Source: Streptomyces sp. NBC_01463
GTDB lineage: Bacteria; Actinomycetota; Actinomycetes; Streptomycetales; Streptomycetaceae
Assembly: GCA_036227345.1 (NCBI GenBank)
Contig: CP109468.1
Location: forward strand, 5,642,001 to 5,706,000
DNA: 64,000 nucleotides
Direction: 5' to 3'
Shown here piece after piece: positions 17,702-25,254 of the stretch. The notes beneath the pieces are model-generated. The model did no database searches and was not told the DNA's origin. It was given only the letters and a program-made list of their open reading frames with translations. Numbering within the stretch: the stretch's first letter is position 1; each line of letters opens with the position of its first letter. The position numbers and the translations under genes were made by a program.

Positions 17702-18286
17702 ATGCCGTCCCTGGTTGGCCCCTCGATCCCTGCCGGCACACCGGCCGCCACCGGCCATCCCGCCCTGCCCGTAGGGGAGGAGGCGCTGCTGCGCCCATGG
17801 CTCCGCACCGATGCCGCGGCGGTCCTGGAGGCCTTCCGTGATCCGGCGATCCAGCGCCGGCATGTGCGCAGAGCGGATTCCGTGGCCGAGGCGGAGGAGT
17901 GGATCGCTGCCTGGCAGGCGGAGTGGACGGCCGGGACCGGCGCCCACTGGGCGCTCGTCGATGCGGCGGACGGCGGCACACTGCTGGGCCGGGTCGCCCT
18001 GAAGGCCTTCGACCTCCAGGACGGCACGGCCGAAATCGCCTACTGGACCGTGCCGTTGGCGCGCGGCCGGGGGCTGTGCCCGAGCGCGGTCACGGTGGTG
18101 ACGCAGTGGGCGATGGACGCGTGGGGCTTCCACCGGATCGCCCTGGAGCACGCCACCGCCAACCACGCGTCGTGCCGGGTGGCGGAGAAGGCGGGCTTCG
18201 CCGTGGAGGGCGTCCGGCGCTCGGCGTGGCTGCAGGCGGACGGCCGCCACGACGTGCATCTGCACGCCCGGGTCCGGACGGACTGA
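17702..18286 (+). CDS. GNAT acetyltransferase (RimJ/RimL-like)
   Basis: A 194-residue N-acetyltransferase of the ribosomal-protein alanine acetyltransferase type. It has LRPWLRTDAAAVLEAF at the N-terminus, ARGRGLCPSAV in place of the usual R/QxxGxG/A acetyl-CoA loop, and HATANHASCRVAEKAGF at the C-terminal strand. Targets in this family are N-termini of ribosomal proteins or small amines. ATG 17702 lies 7 bases after GAGAAT, a plausible -10, and has no ribosome site; ATG 17693 in frame is the alternative. Confidence 0.87.
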   Translation: MPSLVGPSIPAGTPAATGHPALPVGEEALLRPWLRTDAAAVLEAFRDPAIQRRHVRRADSVAEAEEWIAAWQAEWTAGTGAHWALVDAADGGTLLGRVALKAFDLQDGTAEIAYWTVPLARGRGLCPSAVTVVTQWAMDAWGFHRIALEHATANHASCRVAEKAGFAVEGVRRSAWLQADGRHDVHLHARVRTD

Positions 18287-18367
18287 CCGCCGTGCATCTG
18301 CCTGCCCGGGGCCCGACGGGCTGACCGCCCGCACCGCCATGGGGGAGGGCGCGGGCAGCCGAACCGT

Positions 18368-19303
18368 TCAGACGGATGCGGGGAACGCGAACCGCACGCC
18401 CGTCGCCCGCTCCGACAGTTCCCACAGCCGCTGACCGGTCGCGGCGTCCGCCGCCCCGGCGGACAGCTCCACCCGGGTCGGCCCGCCCCGCAGTTCGCCC
18501 ATCCCGTCCGGCCCGATGAACTCGCCGCCCCGCGCACTCGGATCCGTCGCCGCGTACAGCTGGGACAGGGCGCCCCGGTCCGGGCTCTGGGCGAGCGGTG
18601 TGAGGACGCGGCCGAACAGCAGCTTCACCAGGGCGACGGGCCCCTCGGTCTGCAGCCCGGTGGCGGCGTAACCGGGGTGGGCGAGCAGGCTGCGCACCGG
18701 GCTGCCGGCCGCGGTCAGCCGACGGTGGAGTTCGTGGCCGAAGACGGCGTTGGCGAGCTTGGACTGGTTGTAGAAACCCATCGGCGTGTACCGGCGCTCG
18801 CCCGTGAGGTCGTCGAAGTGGATCCGGGCCTTGCGGTGATTGGCCGAACTCACCGTGACGACACGGGGATCGCTCCCGGCGCCCAGCAGGTCGAGCAGCA
18901 GCCCGGTGAGGGCGAAGTGGCCGAGGTGGTTGGACGCGAACTGCACCTCGTGGCCCTGGGGGCTCAGGGTCCGGGGCGGCGCCATCACTCCGGCGTTGTT
19001 GACGAGCACGTCCAGCCGCCCGCGGTCGGCGTGCAGCCGGTCGGCGAAGGACCGTACGGAGTCGAGGTCGGCCAGGTCGAGCCGGCGCACCTCAAGACGC
19101 GCGTCCGGCTGCCCGGCGGTGAGGTCCGCGACCGCGCGGCGGCCCTTCTCCTCGTCGCGCACGGCGAGGATCACATGCCCGCCGCGCCGGGCGAGGGCCC
19201 GGGTGGTGGCCAGCCCGAGGCCGCTGTTGGCCCCGGTGACGACGATCACGCGCCCGGTCTGGTCCGGGATCTGCTCGGAAGTCCAGCGTTGCTGCGGTGT
19301 CAT
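18368..19303 (-). CDS. Short-chain dehydrogenase/reductase
   Basis: A 311-residue oxidoreductase of the retinol-dehydrogenase-like SDR group. It has the cofactor loop TGANSGLG, Asp in RRLDLADLDSV, the NNAG motif, and the catalytic Ser (VTVSS) and Tyr/Lys (YNQSK). Substrate unknown. Its start lies 62 bases from the divergent TetR gene, with a single palindrome between, so it is very likely the main target of that repressor. The start follows a -10-like CAGCCT by 7 bases, so the transcript may be leaderless. Confidence 0.93.
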   Translation of the reverse strand: MTPQQRWTSEQIPDQTGRVIVVTGANSGLGLATTRALARRGGHVILAVRDEEKGRRAVADLTAGQPDARLEVRRLDLADLDSVRSFADRLHADRGRLDVLVNNAGVMAPPRTLSPQGHEVQFASNHLGHFALTGLLLDLLGAGSDPRVVTVSSANHRKARIHFDDLTGERRYTPMGFYNQSKLANAVFGHELHRRLTAAGSPVRSLLAHPGYAATGLQTEGPVALVKLLFGRVLTPLAQSPDRGALSQLYAATDPSARGGEFIGPDGMGELRGGPTRVELSAGAADAATGQRLWELSERATGVRFAFPASV

Positions 19304-19310
19304 ACGACAC

Positions 19311-19376
19311 AGGCTGCCTCTGACGGCATCAAGTGTCAACGTGGCACTTGGTGTCATTAAAGGCATGCAATACCCT
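19311..19376. promoter_or_regulatory. Divergent promoters with shared TetR operator
   Basis: AAGTGTCAACGTGGCACTT (19331-19349) is an inverted repeat with 6 of 7 arm bases matching. It contains, on the minus strand, a perfect -35 TTGACA (19334-19339) placed 17 bases from CAGCCT (19311-19316). It touches, on the plus strand, -35 TTGGTG (19348-19353), which is 17 bases from -10 TACCCT (19371-19376). One bound repressor would block both promoters. Confidence 0.7.
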
Positions 19377-19382
19377 GGGGTG

Positions 19383-20012
19383 GTGAGCAGCCGCCCCGAC
19401 ATGACCATGGCCCAGCGCAAGCGCCGGCTCGTCTCCGACGAACTGACGGAAGCGGCCCTCCAACTGCTGGCCCGGAAGGGGTTCGACGCCGTCACGGTCG
19501 ACGAGATCGTGGTCGCCGCCGGCGTCTCCAAGCGGACGTTCTTCCGCTACTTCGCGTCCAAGGAGGACGTGGTCGTCCAGTTCCTGGCCGACATGGGCAC
19601 CGGCATCCGCGCCGAGCTCGCGACGCGCCCCGCCGCGGAACCGCCCTCCGTCGCGCTGCTGCGGGCGGTGTGGGTGCCCCTCGGTGAATGCGCCGACCAC
19701 GGGGACCGGGCGCTGCGCGTGGTCCGGCTGATCCTGCGGACCCCCGCCCTGCTCGCGCGCTTCCTGGAACGCCAGGCGCAGTGGCGCGACGACCTGGCGC
19801 AGGAGGTGGCGCAGCGGCTGGGGCTCGACGCCGGCGCGGACTTCTATCCCAGGATGGCGGCGGGCATGGCGCTGAACGCGTTCGACGCCGTACTGCACCG
19901 CTGGAGCACCGGCAACGGTGCCGAGTCACCGGCCGCCCTGCTCGACCAGGCCTTCGAGGTGATCGCCCCGGCGCTGGACGCCGGGACGACGGCCCGCAGC
20001 GACCAGCCCTGA
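19383..20012 (+). CDS. TetR-family regulator
   Basis: About 209 residues. The HTH is at the N-terminus (ELTEAALQLLARKGFDAVTVDEIV ... VSKRTFFRYFASKEDVV), and the C-terminal part resembles the MftR-like TetR C-domain of actinobacteria (LRVVRLILRTPALLARFLERQAQW). GTG 19383 is 6 bases after the -10 hexamer TACCCT, suggesting a leaderless message; ATG 19365 upstream would overlap the promoter and is less likely. It probably controls itself and the SDR gene opposite. Confidence 0.9.
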   Translation: MSSRPDMTMAQRKRRLVSDELTEAALQLLARKGFDAVTVDEIVVAAGVSKRTFFRYFASKEDVVVQFLADMGTGIRAELATRPAAEPPSVALLRAVWVPLGECADHGDRALRVVRLILRTPALLARFLERQAQWRDDLAQEVAQRLGLDAGADFYPRMAAGMALNAFDAVLHRWSTGNGAESPAALLDQAFEVIAPALDAGTTARSDQP

Positions 20013-20055
20013 ACTGACCCGAAGGGGCTCGGCACCGTGTCCCCGGCCGTGGACG

Positions 20056-21333
20056 TCAGGTCGTACGGCTCCGGCCGGTATCGGCCTCGGCCTCGGTGCC
20101 GCCCCCGTCCGGTACGCCCTTGCCCTCCGCCGGCTCCCGGCGCGGCAGGAGCAGCGGGGTCGCCAGCATGAGCAGGCCGGCGACGCCGATCGCCGTGCGC
20201 GGGCCGGTGAGCGCGGCCAGCGGCCCCCAGAGCGCGGTCAGGAGGGCGACGGTCGCCTTGCTGCTGACCGACCAGGCGGACAGGGTGCGGGCGACGCGGC
20301 CCGTGTCCGTGTGCTCCAGCCGGTACGTGGCGAACACCGGGTTGAAGACGCCCATGGACGTGATCAGCCCGAGCTCGACCACCATGACGGTGAGCAGGCC
20401 CACCGTGCCCGGCCCGACGAAGACCAGTCCCACCAGCCAGCAGGCCCGCAGCCACCCGGTGAAGAGCATCACCCGGTGCCGGCCGAACCGGGTGACCAGG
20501 CCGCCCGCCATGCGGGAGCCGATCAGGCCGCCGATGCAGGGCGCGGCGAAGCCGAGGGCGTACTGCCAGGGCGCGAAGCCGAGGTCGCTCAGCATGAGGA
20601 CGGCGAGCACCGGCGCGGTCGCCATGATCAGACCGCTGGTCAGGACCGTGTTGAAGAACAGCGGGCGGAGCGCCGGGTCGGTGAGGATGTGGCGCCAGCC
20701 GTCGAGCAGATCACCGGCCCGCAGCCGAGGCCGCTCCCCGCTGCCGGGCGGTGGCTCCTTGCCGCCGATCGCCCGGAGCCCCAGGGCCGAGAGCAGATAG
20801 CTGACCGCGTCGGCCAGCACCGTGATCACCGGCCCGAACATGCCGATCGCGGCCCCGCCCAGCGGCGGCCCCAGCATGGTGGCGGTCCAGGACGTGGACT
20901 CGAACCGCCCGTTGGCGGTGACCAGGTCCCGCGAGGGCACGAGCGATTTCAGATACGCGTCCGCGGCCGCGCCGAAGGTGATGTCGGCGGACGCGACGAC
21001 AACGGACACGACCAGCAACTGGACGAAGCCGAGCAGATCGAGCGCGTACGCGACGGGGACGGTCAGCAGCGCCCCGAAGCGGATGAGGTCCATCGCCATC
21101 ATCACGGGCCGTTTGCGGCGGAGGTCGACCCACGGGCCGAGCGGGATCGCGATCACGGCGCCGACGGCCAGCCCGGCGGCGGCCAGGACCGACACCGCCG
21201 TCGGCCCGGAGTGGAGCACCAGGATCGCCATCAGGGGGAACGCGTCGAACGCGAGCCGCGTGCCGAAGGTGCTGACCGAGTACGCGGCCCACAGCCACCC
21301 GAACCGGCGGCCCAGCGACGGTCTGCCTCCCAT
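20056..21333 (-). CDS. MFS exporter (enterobactin-exporter-like family)
   Basis: A 425-residue 12-helix transporter of the MFS_3 type used for siderophore or macrolide export: RFGWLWAAYSVSTFGTRLAFDAFPL at helix 1, VDLRRKRPVMM in the 2-3 loop. A charged central loop (GGKEPPPGSGERPRLRAGDLLDGWRHI) separates the halves. The Pro/Gly-rich tail is cytoplasmic. ATG 21333 has AAGGGG 7 bases upstream. It converges with the TetR gene, which stops 43 bp away. Substrate unknown. Confidence 0.9.
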   Translation of the reverse strand: MGGRPSLGRRFGWLWAAYSVSTFGTRLAFDAFPLMAILVLHSGPTAVSVLAAAGLAVGAVIAIPLGPWVDLRRKRPVMMAMDLIRFGALLTVPVAYALDLLGFVQLLVVSVVVASADITFGAAADAYLKSLVPSRDLVTANGRFESTSWTATMLGPPLGGAAIGMFGPVITVLADAVSYLLSALGLRAIGGKEPPPGSGERPRLRAGDLLDGWRHILTDPALRPLFFNTVLTSGLIMATAPVLAVLMLSDLGFAPWQYALGFAAPCIGGLIGSRMAGGLVTRFGRHRVMLFTGWLRACWLVGLVFVGPGTVGLLTVMVVELGLITSMGVFNPVFATYRLEHTDTGRVARTLSAWSVSSKATVALLTALWGPLAALTGPRTAIGVAGLLMLATPLLLPRREPAEGKGVPDGGGTEAEADTGRSRTT

Positions 21334-21588
21334 GGCGGGTGCCCCTTCGCTGCCGTGCTCGTACCCTCTGACGTCGGTCAGGGATATCAGAGCCGGCAGG
21401 GCTCCGGCCACTCGCGGGGGCGCCGGAAGATCGCGTAGCCGCAGGCCGGGGAGGGGTACGTACCACCGGCACCGGCTGAGGCCCGGCCCCGTCGCCCGGC
21501 GCCGGGGGCGGTCATCGGCGTGGCGGCGATGACTTTCAGCGGGGTCAGCAGTCTCATCAGGGTCAACAACCACAGGAGGAGGACGCAC

Positions 21589-22233
21589 GTGGCACAGCTG
21601 CTGCGAGTGCAGAACTTCACGGTGTCGAGCGACGGATTCGGCGCCGGCGAGGGCCAGAGCCCGGAGCGGCCGTTCGGGCACGCCGACCCCGGGGCCCTGA
21701 TGTCCTGGGCCGGTGCCACGGCGAGCTGGCCCAACCGCACCGACCCCGGAGGGAGCCGCGGCCTCGACGACTACTTCACCCGGGACTTCACGCACAACAT
21801 CGGCGCCGAGATCATGGGCCGCAACAAGTTCAGCCCGCACCGCGGAGCCTGGAAGGACCACGAGTGGCGTGGCTGGTGGGGCGACGAACCGCCGTTCCAC
21901 ACCCCGGTCTTCGTGATGACCCACCACACGCGCCCTTCGTTCACCCTCTCCGACACCACGTTCCACTTCGTCGACGACGAGCCCGCCGCGGTCCTCGCCA
22001 CGGCACGGGAGGCGGCGCAGGGCAAGGACGTCCGGCTCGGGGGCGGGGCGACCACCGTCCGGGAGTTCCTCGACGCCGATCTCGTCGACACCCTGCACGT
22101 GGTGGTCGCACCGGTGAAGCTCGGCTCCGGGGTTCGGCTCTGGGAGTCGCCCGACGATCTGCTCGACCGGTTCCACCTGGACGTCGTGCCCAGCCCGAGC
22201 GGTGTGACGCACCACCTGTTCTGGCGGCGCTGA
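21589..22233 (+). CDS. Dihydrofolate reductase-like / RibD C-terminal domain protein
   Basis: A 214-residue cytoplasmic protein of the RibD_C/DHFR-like fold common in actinobacteria: VSSDGFGAGEGQ near the start, IMGRNKFSPHRGAW, PVFVMTHHTRPSFTLSDTTFHFVDD and LGGGATTVREFLDADLVDTLHVVVAPVKLGSGVRLW. These proteins are thought to be NADPH-dependent reductases but most have no known substrate. GTG 21589 has a strong AGGAGGA site. A G+C-rich hairpin follows the stop. Confidence 0.9.
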   Translation: MAQLLRVQNFTVSSDGFGAGEGQSPERPFGHADPGALMSWAGATASWPNRTDPGGSRGLDDYFTRDFTHNIGAEIMGRNKFSPHRGAWKDHEWRGWWGDEPPFHTPVFVMTHHTRPSFTLSDTTFHFVDDEPAAVLATAREAAQGKDVRLGGGATTVREFLDADLVDTLHVVVAPVKLGSGVRLWESPDDLLDRFHLDVVPSPSGVTHHLFWRR

Positions 22234-22266
22234 ATCACGCACACCGGCCGGCGTCACGGGCGCCGT

Positions 22267-22297
22267 GCCCGGCCCGGCGGTCTCCGCCGGGCCGGGC
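22267..22297. terminator. Bidirectional terminator between reductase and cellulase genes
   Basis: A perfect 14-bp stem (GCCCGGCCCGGCGG / CCGCCGGGCCGGGC) with a TCT loop lies between the two convergent stops at 22233 and 22304. It lacks a T-run, as is usual in Streptomyces. Confidence 0.75.
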
Positions 22298-22303
22298 CGG
22301 GCC

Positions 22304-23977
22304 TCAGGCGGCGGCGCAGGCGCCACCGCTGAGGGTGAACGCGCTCGGCGCGGCGTTCGTACCGCTGCGACCGGCGGTGAATCCGACGGTGACCGAGCCC
22401 TTCGCGGCGATCGACGAGGTGTACGAGGCGGGCGCGACGCTCACCGCACCGCCGTTCTGCGTGGGGATTCCGCCCCACATGTTGCTGACGGTCTGGCCGT
22501 TTGCGAAGGCGAAGCCCAGCGTCCAGCCGTCGATGACGGTGGTGCCGGTGTTGCGGATGGTGATCTCGCCCTGGAAGCCGCCCGGCCACTCGCCGACGAC
22601 CCGGTAGCCGACGGAGCAGCTCGCGCCCGGCGTGCTGCCGCCCTCGTCCGTGGTGACGCCCACCGTGGCCGAGCGCGCCGAACGGTTCCCGGCGGCGTCG
22701 CGCGCGTACACCGCGAACGTGTAGGCGGTGCCGGCGCCGAGTCCGGTGACGGTGACGCCGGTGGTGGCGGAGGAGGCGACGGCCGTCTCCGTGGTGCCGT
22801 CGACGCGGACGACGTCGTAGCCGGTGACGGCAACGTTGTCGGAGGCCGCGGTCCAGCCGAGCGTGGCGGAGGTGTCCGTCACCGCGGAGGCGGTCGGGGC
22901 GCCGGGCGCGGTCGGGGCCTCGGTGTCCTCCGTGGCGCCGCCGTAGACGGTGGCCTCGCGGGAGGTCTGGGCGATGCCGTCGGCGCCGTGGAAGATGCGC
23001 TCACCCCAGGAACTGAGCTGCGTGGGGTCGAAGCCGATCGTCAGGTCGAGGATCGGGTCCGTGTTGCCGCTCCAGGACCAGGCGATGTAACCGAGCTTCA
23101 GCTGCTCGGCGGTGGCCATCATGGTGTCCTCGTCGGGGTCGCCGTACTGGTCGGCGGGGCCTCCGAACTCACCGATGACCAGGGGCAGTCCGGCGTCCAC
23201 GAACGCGTTCAGGTAGTCGGTGACCTTCTGCGCGGTGTTGTAGACGCTGTACATGTGGATCGAGAAGATCAGGTTGCCGGTGGCGTCGGCGTCGTAGACG
23301 GCCTGGGCGTTGTCCCGCATGACGCCCTGCCAGTCCTGGCCCCAGTTGGGCGCGTCCACCATGATCGTGTGCGCGAATCCGGCGGCGCGCAGCTTCTGGA
23401 TCGCGGCGGTCGTGGGTGCGGTCCAGCCGGCCGGGTCGGTGTTGCCCCAGGGCTCGTTGCCGATATTGATGACGACGTAGTCCTCCTGACCGGCGAGGAC
23501 GTCCTTCAGGCTGATCCAGTAGTCGGCGGCGTGATCCAGTGTGCCGGCGGCGGCGTCCTCCCCGTACCCCGTGGTGTCGTGCACCTCCAGTACGCAGATG
23601 AGCCGGTTGGCCTTGCACTGGGCGATGACGGCGGCCACGTCGTCCGGGCTGTTCCTGCTCCAGCGGAACCCGTCGGAGAGCACGACGCGGACGGTGTTGG
23701 CGCCGGTCGCCTTGATGTCGGCCAGCGACTGGGTCTCGCCGGGGTACCAGGTGTGGGCGTGGTTGACCCCGCGCATGACGAAGTCGTTGCCGTTGCCCTC
23801 CAGCAGGCGGCCGTCGCTGATGTGCAGTCCGGTGGCGGCGGGAGTTGCTGGTGCGGCCTGGGCCGGGGCGAGGCTGCCGAGGGCGAGGAGGCCGAGGAGG
23901 GTGACCAGGGCGGTCAGGAGAGCGGTGACGGGATGCTTGCGCGCTGGGTTCTTCTGCGTGCTTCTTGCTGTTCTCAC
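22304..23977 (-). CDS. Secreted GH5 endoglucanase with FN3 and CBM2
   Basis: A 557-residue secreted cellulase/mannanase-type glycosidase. Order: signal peptide ending near AQA-AP, GH5 catalytic domain (about 40-330) with acid/base Glu in INIGNEPWG and nucleophile Glu in VIGEFGG, one fibronectin-III repeat (about 345-435), and a C-terminal family 2 cellulose-binding module (CSVGYRVVGEWPGGFQGEITIRN...) with conserved Trp and flanking Cys. GTG 23977 is chosen because TGGAG precedes it and it begins a standard signal peptide; the frame itself is open further upstream. A CebR box lies 61 bases before the start. Confidence 0.94.
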   Translation of the reverse strand: MRTARSTQKNPARKHPVTALLTALVTLLGLLALGSLAPAQAAPATPAATGLHISDGRLLEGNGNDFVMRGVNHAHTWYPGETQSLADIKATGANTVRVVLSDGFRWSRNSPDDVAAVIAQCKANRLICVLEVHDTTGYGEDAAAGTLDHAADYWISLKDVLAGQEDYVVINIGNEPWGNTDPAGWTAPTTAAIQKLRAAGFAHTIMVDAPNWGQDWQGVMRDNAQAVYDADATGNLIFSIHMYSVYNTAQKVTDYLNAFVDAGLPLVIGEFGGPADQYGDPDEDTMMATAEQLKLGYIAWSWSGNTDPILDLTIGFDPTQLSSWGERIFHGADGIAQTSREATVYGGATEDTEAPTAPGAPTASAVTDTSATLGWTAASDNVAVTGYDVVRVDGTTETAVASSATTGVTVTGLGAGTAYTFAVYARDAAGNRSARSATVGVTTDEGGSTPGASCSVGYRVVGEWPGGFQGEITIRNTGTTVIDGWTLGFAFANGQTVSNMWGGIPTQNGGAVSVAPASYTSSIAAKGSVTVGFTAGRSGTNAAPSAFTLSGGACAAA

Positions 23978-24037
23978 TGCGGCTCCAGGGGTGGGCGAGT
24001 CGGGAAGCTGAGCATCGACAGACGTTCCATGACCTTG

Positions 24038-24051
24038 TGGGAGCGCTCCCA
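24038..24051. promoter_or_regulatory. CebR operator (cello-oligosaccharide-responsive)
   Basis: The perfect 14-bp palindrome TGGGAGCGCTCCCA is the site known for the LacI-type repressor CebR in Streptomyces. It lies 61 bases upstream of the cellulase start, so this gene should be induced when cellobiose or cellotriose releases CebR. Confidence 0.92.
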
Positions 24052-24173
24052 CGGTTACGCGCTCCTATGAAGCCATTTAGTCAGGGGCACGTCAATACAT
24101 TGCGCAGCGGCATCGCCTGCGGCTCGCGGCCGAGGCGGGGGCATGAGACGCCTGGCGGCTTCCGGCGTACTGG

Positions 24174-25214
24174 TTACTGGACCAGTTCGATGTGGGGGTG
24201 GTCCGGGGATGCCGGACACGCGTGCAGTTGGAGGGTGTGGCCGCCGGCGATGTCGATCATCGTGAAGTTCGCCGGAGGGTAGCCCGAGGGGAGGGGCGTG
24301 GGATCGGTTCGCTCTTCCTCCGGCGCCCAGCTGCTGCTGCCGTGGTTCCACTCGGTGGTGGCGATCGTCAGGAGCGGGAGCGTCGCGGTGCCGCATGTGG
24401 GGCAAGGGCGGGGAGTCGGGTCGGTGAGGCCCCAGGTGGACCAGCCGCCGGCCTTCCAGCCGGGGGCGTAGGAGAGTTCGTCGCGGTAGAGATCCTGGGG
24501 GGTGACCGCGTCCGAGCTGTCCCGGGCCGGTCCGGCGTCCTGCCACTGGCTCGGGTCGCCCAGCCGCTGTCGCAGCTCCTTGTCCAGCTCCATGGCGTGG
24601 GGATATTCCGTGATCTGCTCGGGTGAGAGCAAGCACGGCTCCGGGAGATAGCCCTGGGACTGGGTTGCGGCTGGTTCCGGGGGCATGTCGAGTACGTCGG
24701 TGACAGTGGCGGCGGAGCGCCGGAAGAGGGCGGTGCGGGGGTGGGCCGGGTGGTTGAAGGGGCACCACAGGACCTGGAGGAGGTCGGCGTCGGCAGGGCC
24801 GGCCGCCAGGAGGACGTCTCGGGCGTAGAGCTGTGCGACGGGGAGCATGGGGATGGGGCCCTCGGGCCAGGGGCGGCCCTGGAGGATCTGCTTCTCGGCG
24901 GCCCGTTCCTCGGGCGTGGGACGTGAGGCCGGGCGGCCGAGGTGCCGCCGGCTCGCGATCGCTGCGTGGATGCGGCGCAGGAGGCGGATGTCGTCCGGGG
25001 AGAGAACCCGGCGGGTCGCGCCTCTTTCGTGCGGGTACGCGCAGTGCGGCCACGGCTCGTCGGCGGGCCAGAGGAGCGGCCCGCCGACGGAGCTGTCGTG
25101 CACGGTCGGCGACCCGGGCCGGGGGTGCAACCGGGTCGCCGTGCGCGCCAGCGGGGCCAGCTGAGGGACTGCCGCGGTGACGTCCAGAGGCCGCGGAGGG
25201 GTGGTGAAACTCAT
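24174..25214 (-). CDS. Cytoplasmic DUF1963/YwqG-like protein, candidate immunity protein
   Basis: A 346-residue protein without signal peptide or membrane helix. The segment VGGPLLWPADEPWPHC resembles the opening motif of DUF1963 (YwqG-like) proteins, and KAGGWSTWG resembles their second Gly-rich motif. CPTC (Cys pair) and a second HACP motif could bind zinc. It starts 40 bp after the stop of the secreted nuclease-like gene on the same strand and is probably co-transcribed with it. In Bacillus, ywqG lies in a toxin operon, which makes an immunity role here possible. That is inference; similarity to DUF1963 is weak. GGGAG lies upstream of the ATG. Confidence 0.6.
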   Translation of the reverse strand: MSFTTPPRPLDVTAAVPQLAPLARTATRLHPRPGSPTVHDSSVGGPLLWPADEPWPHCAYPHERGATRRVLSPDDIRLLRRIHAAIASRRHLGRPASRPTPEERAAEKQILQGRPWPEGPIPMLPVAQLYARDVLLAAGPADADLLQVLWCPFNHPAHPRTALFRRSAATVTDVLDMPPEPAATQSQGYLPEPCLLSPEQITEYPHAMELDKELRQRLGDPSQWQDAGPARDSSDAVTPQDLYRDELSYAPGWKAGGWSTWGLTDPTPRPCPTCGTATLPLLTIATTEWNHGSSSWAPEEERTDPTPLPSGYPPANFTMIDIAGGHTLQLHACPASPDHPHIELVQ

Positions 25215-25254
25215 GCCGGCTCCCGAGGGCGTGATCAGGGTGAACGAAAGGCGA

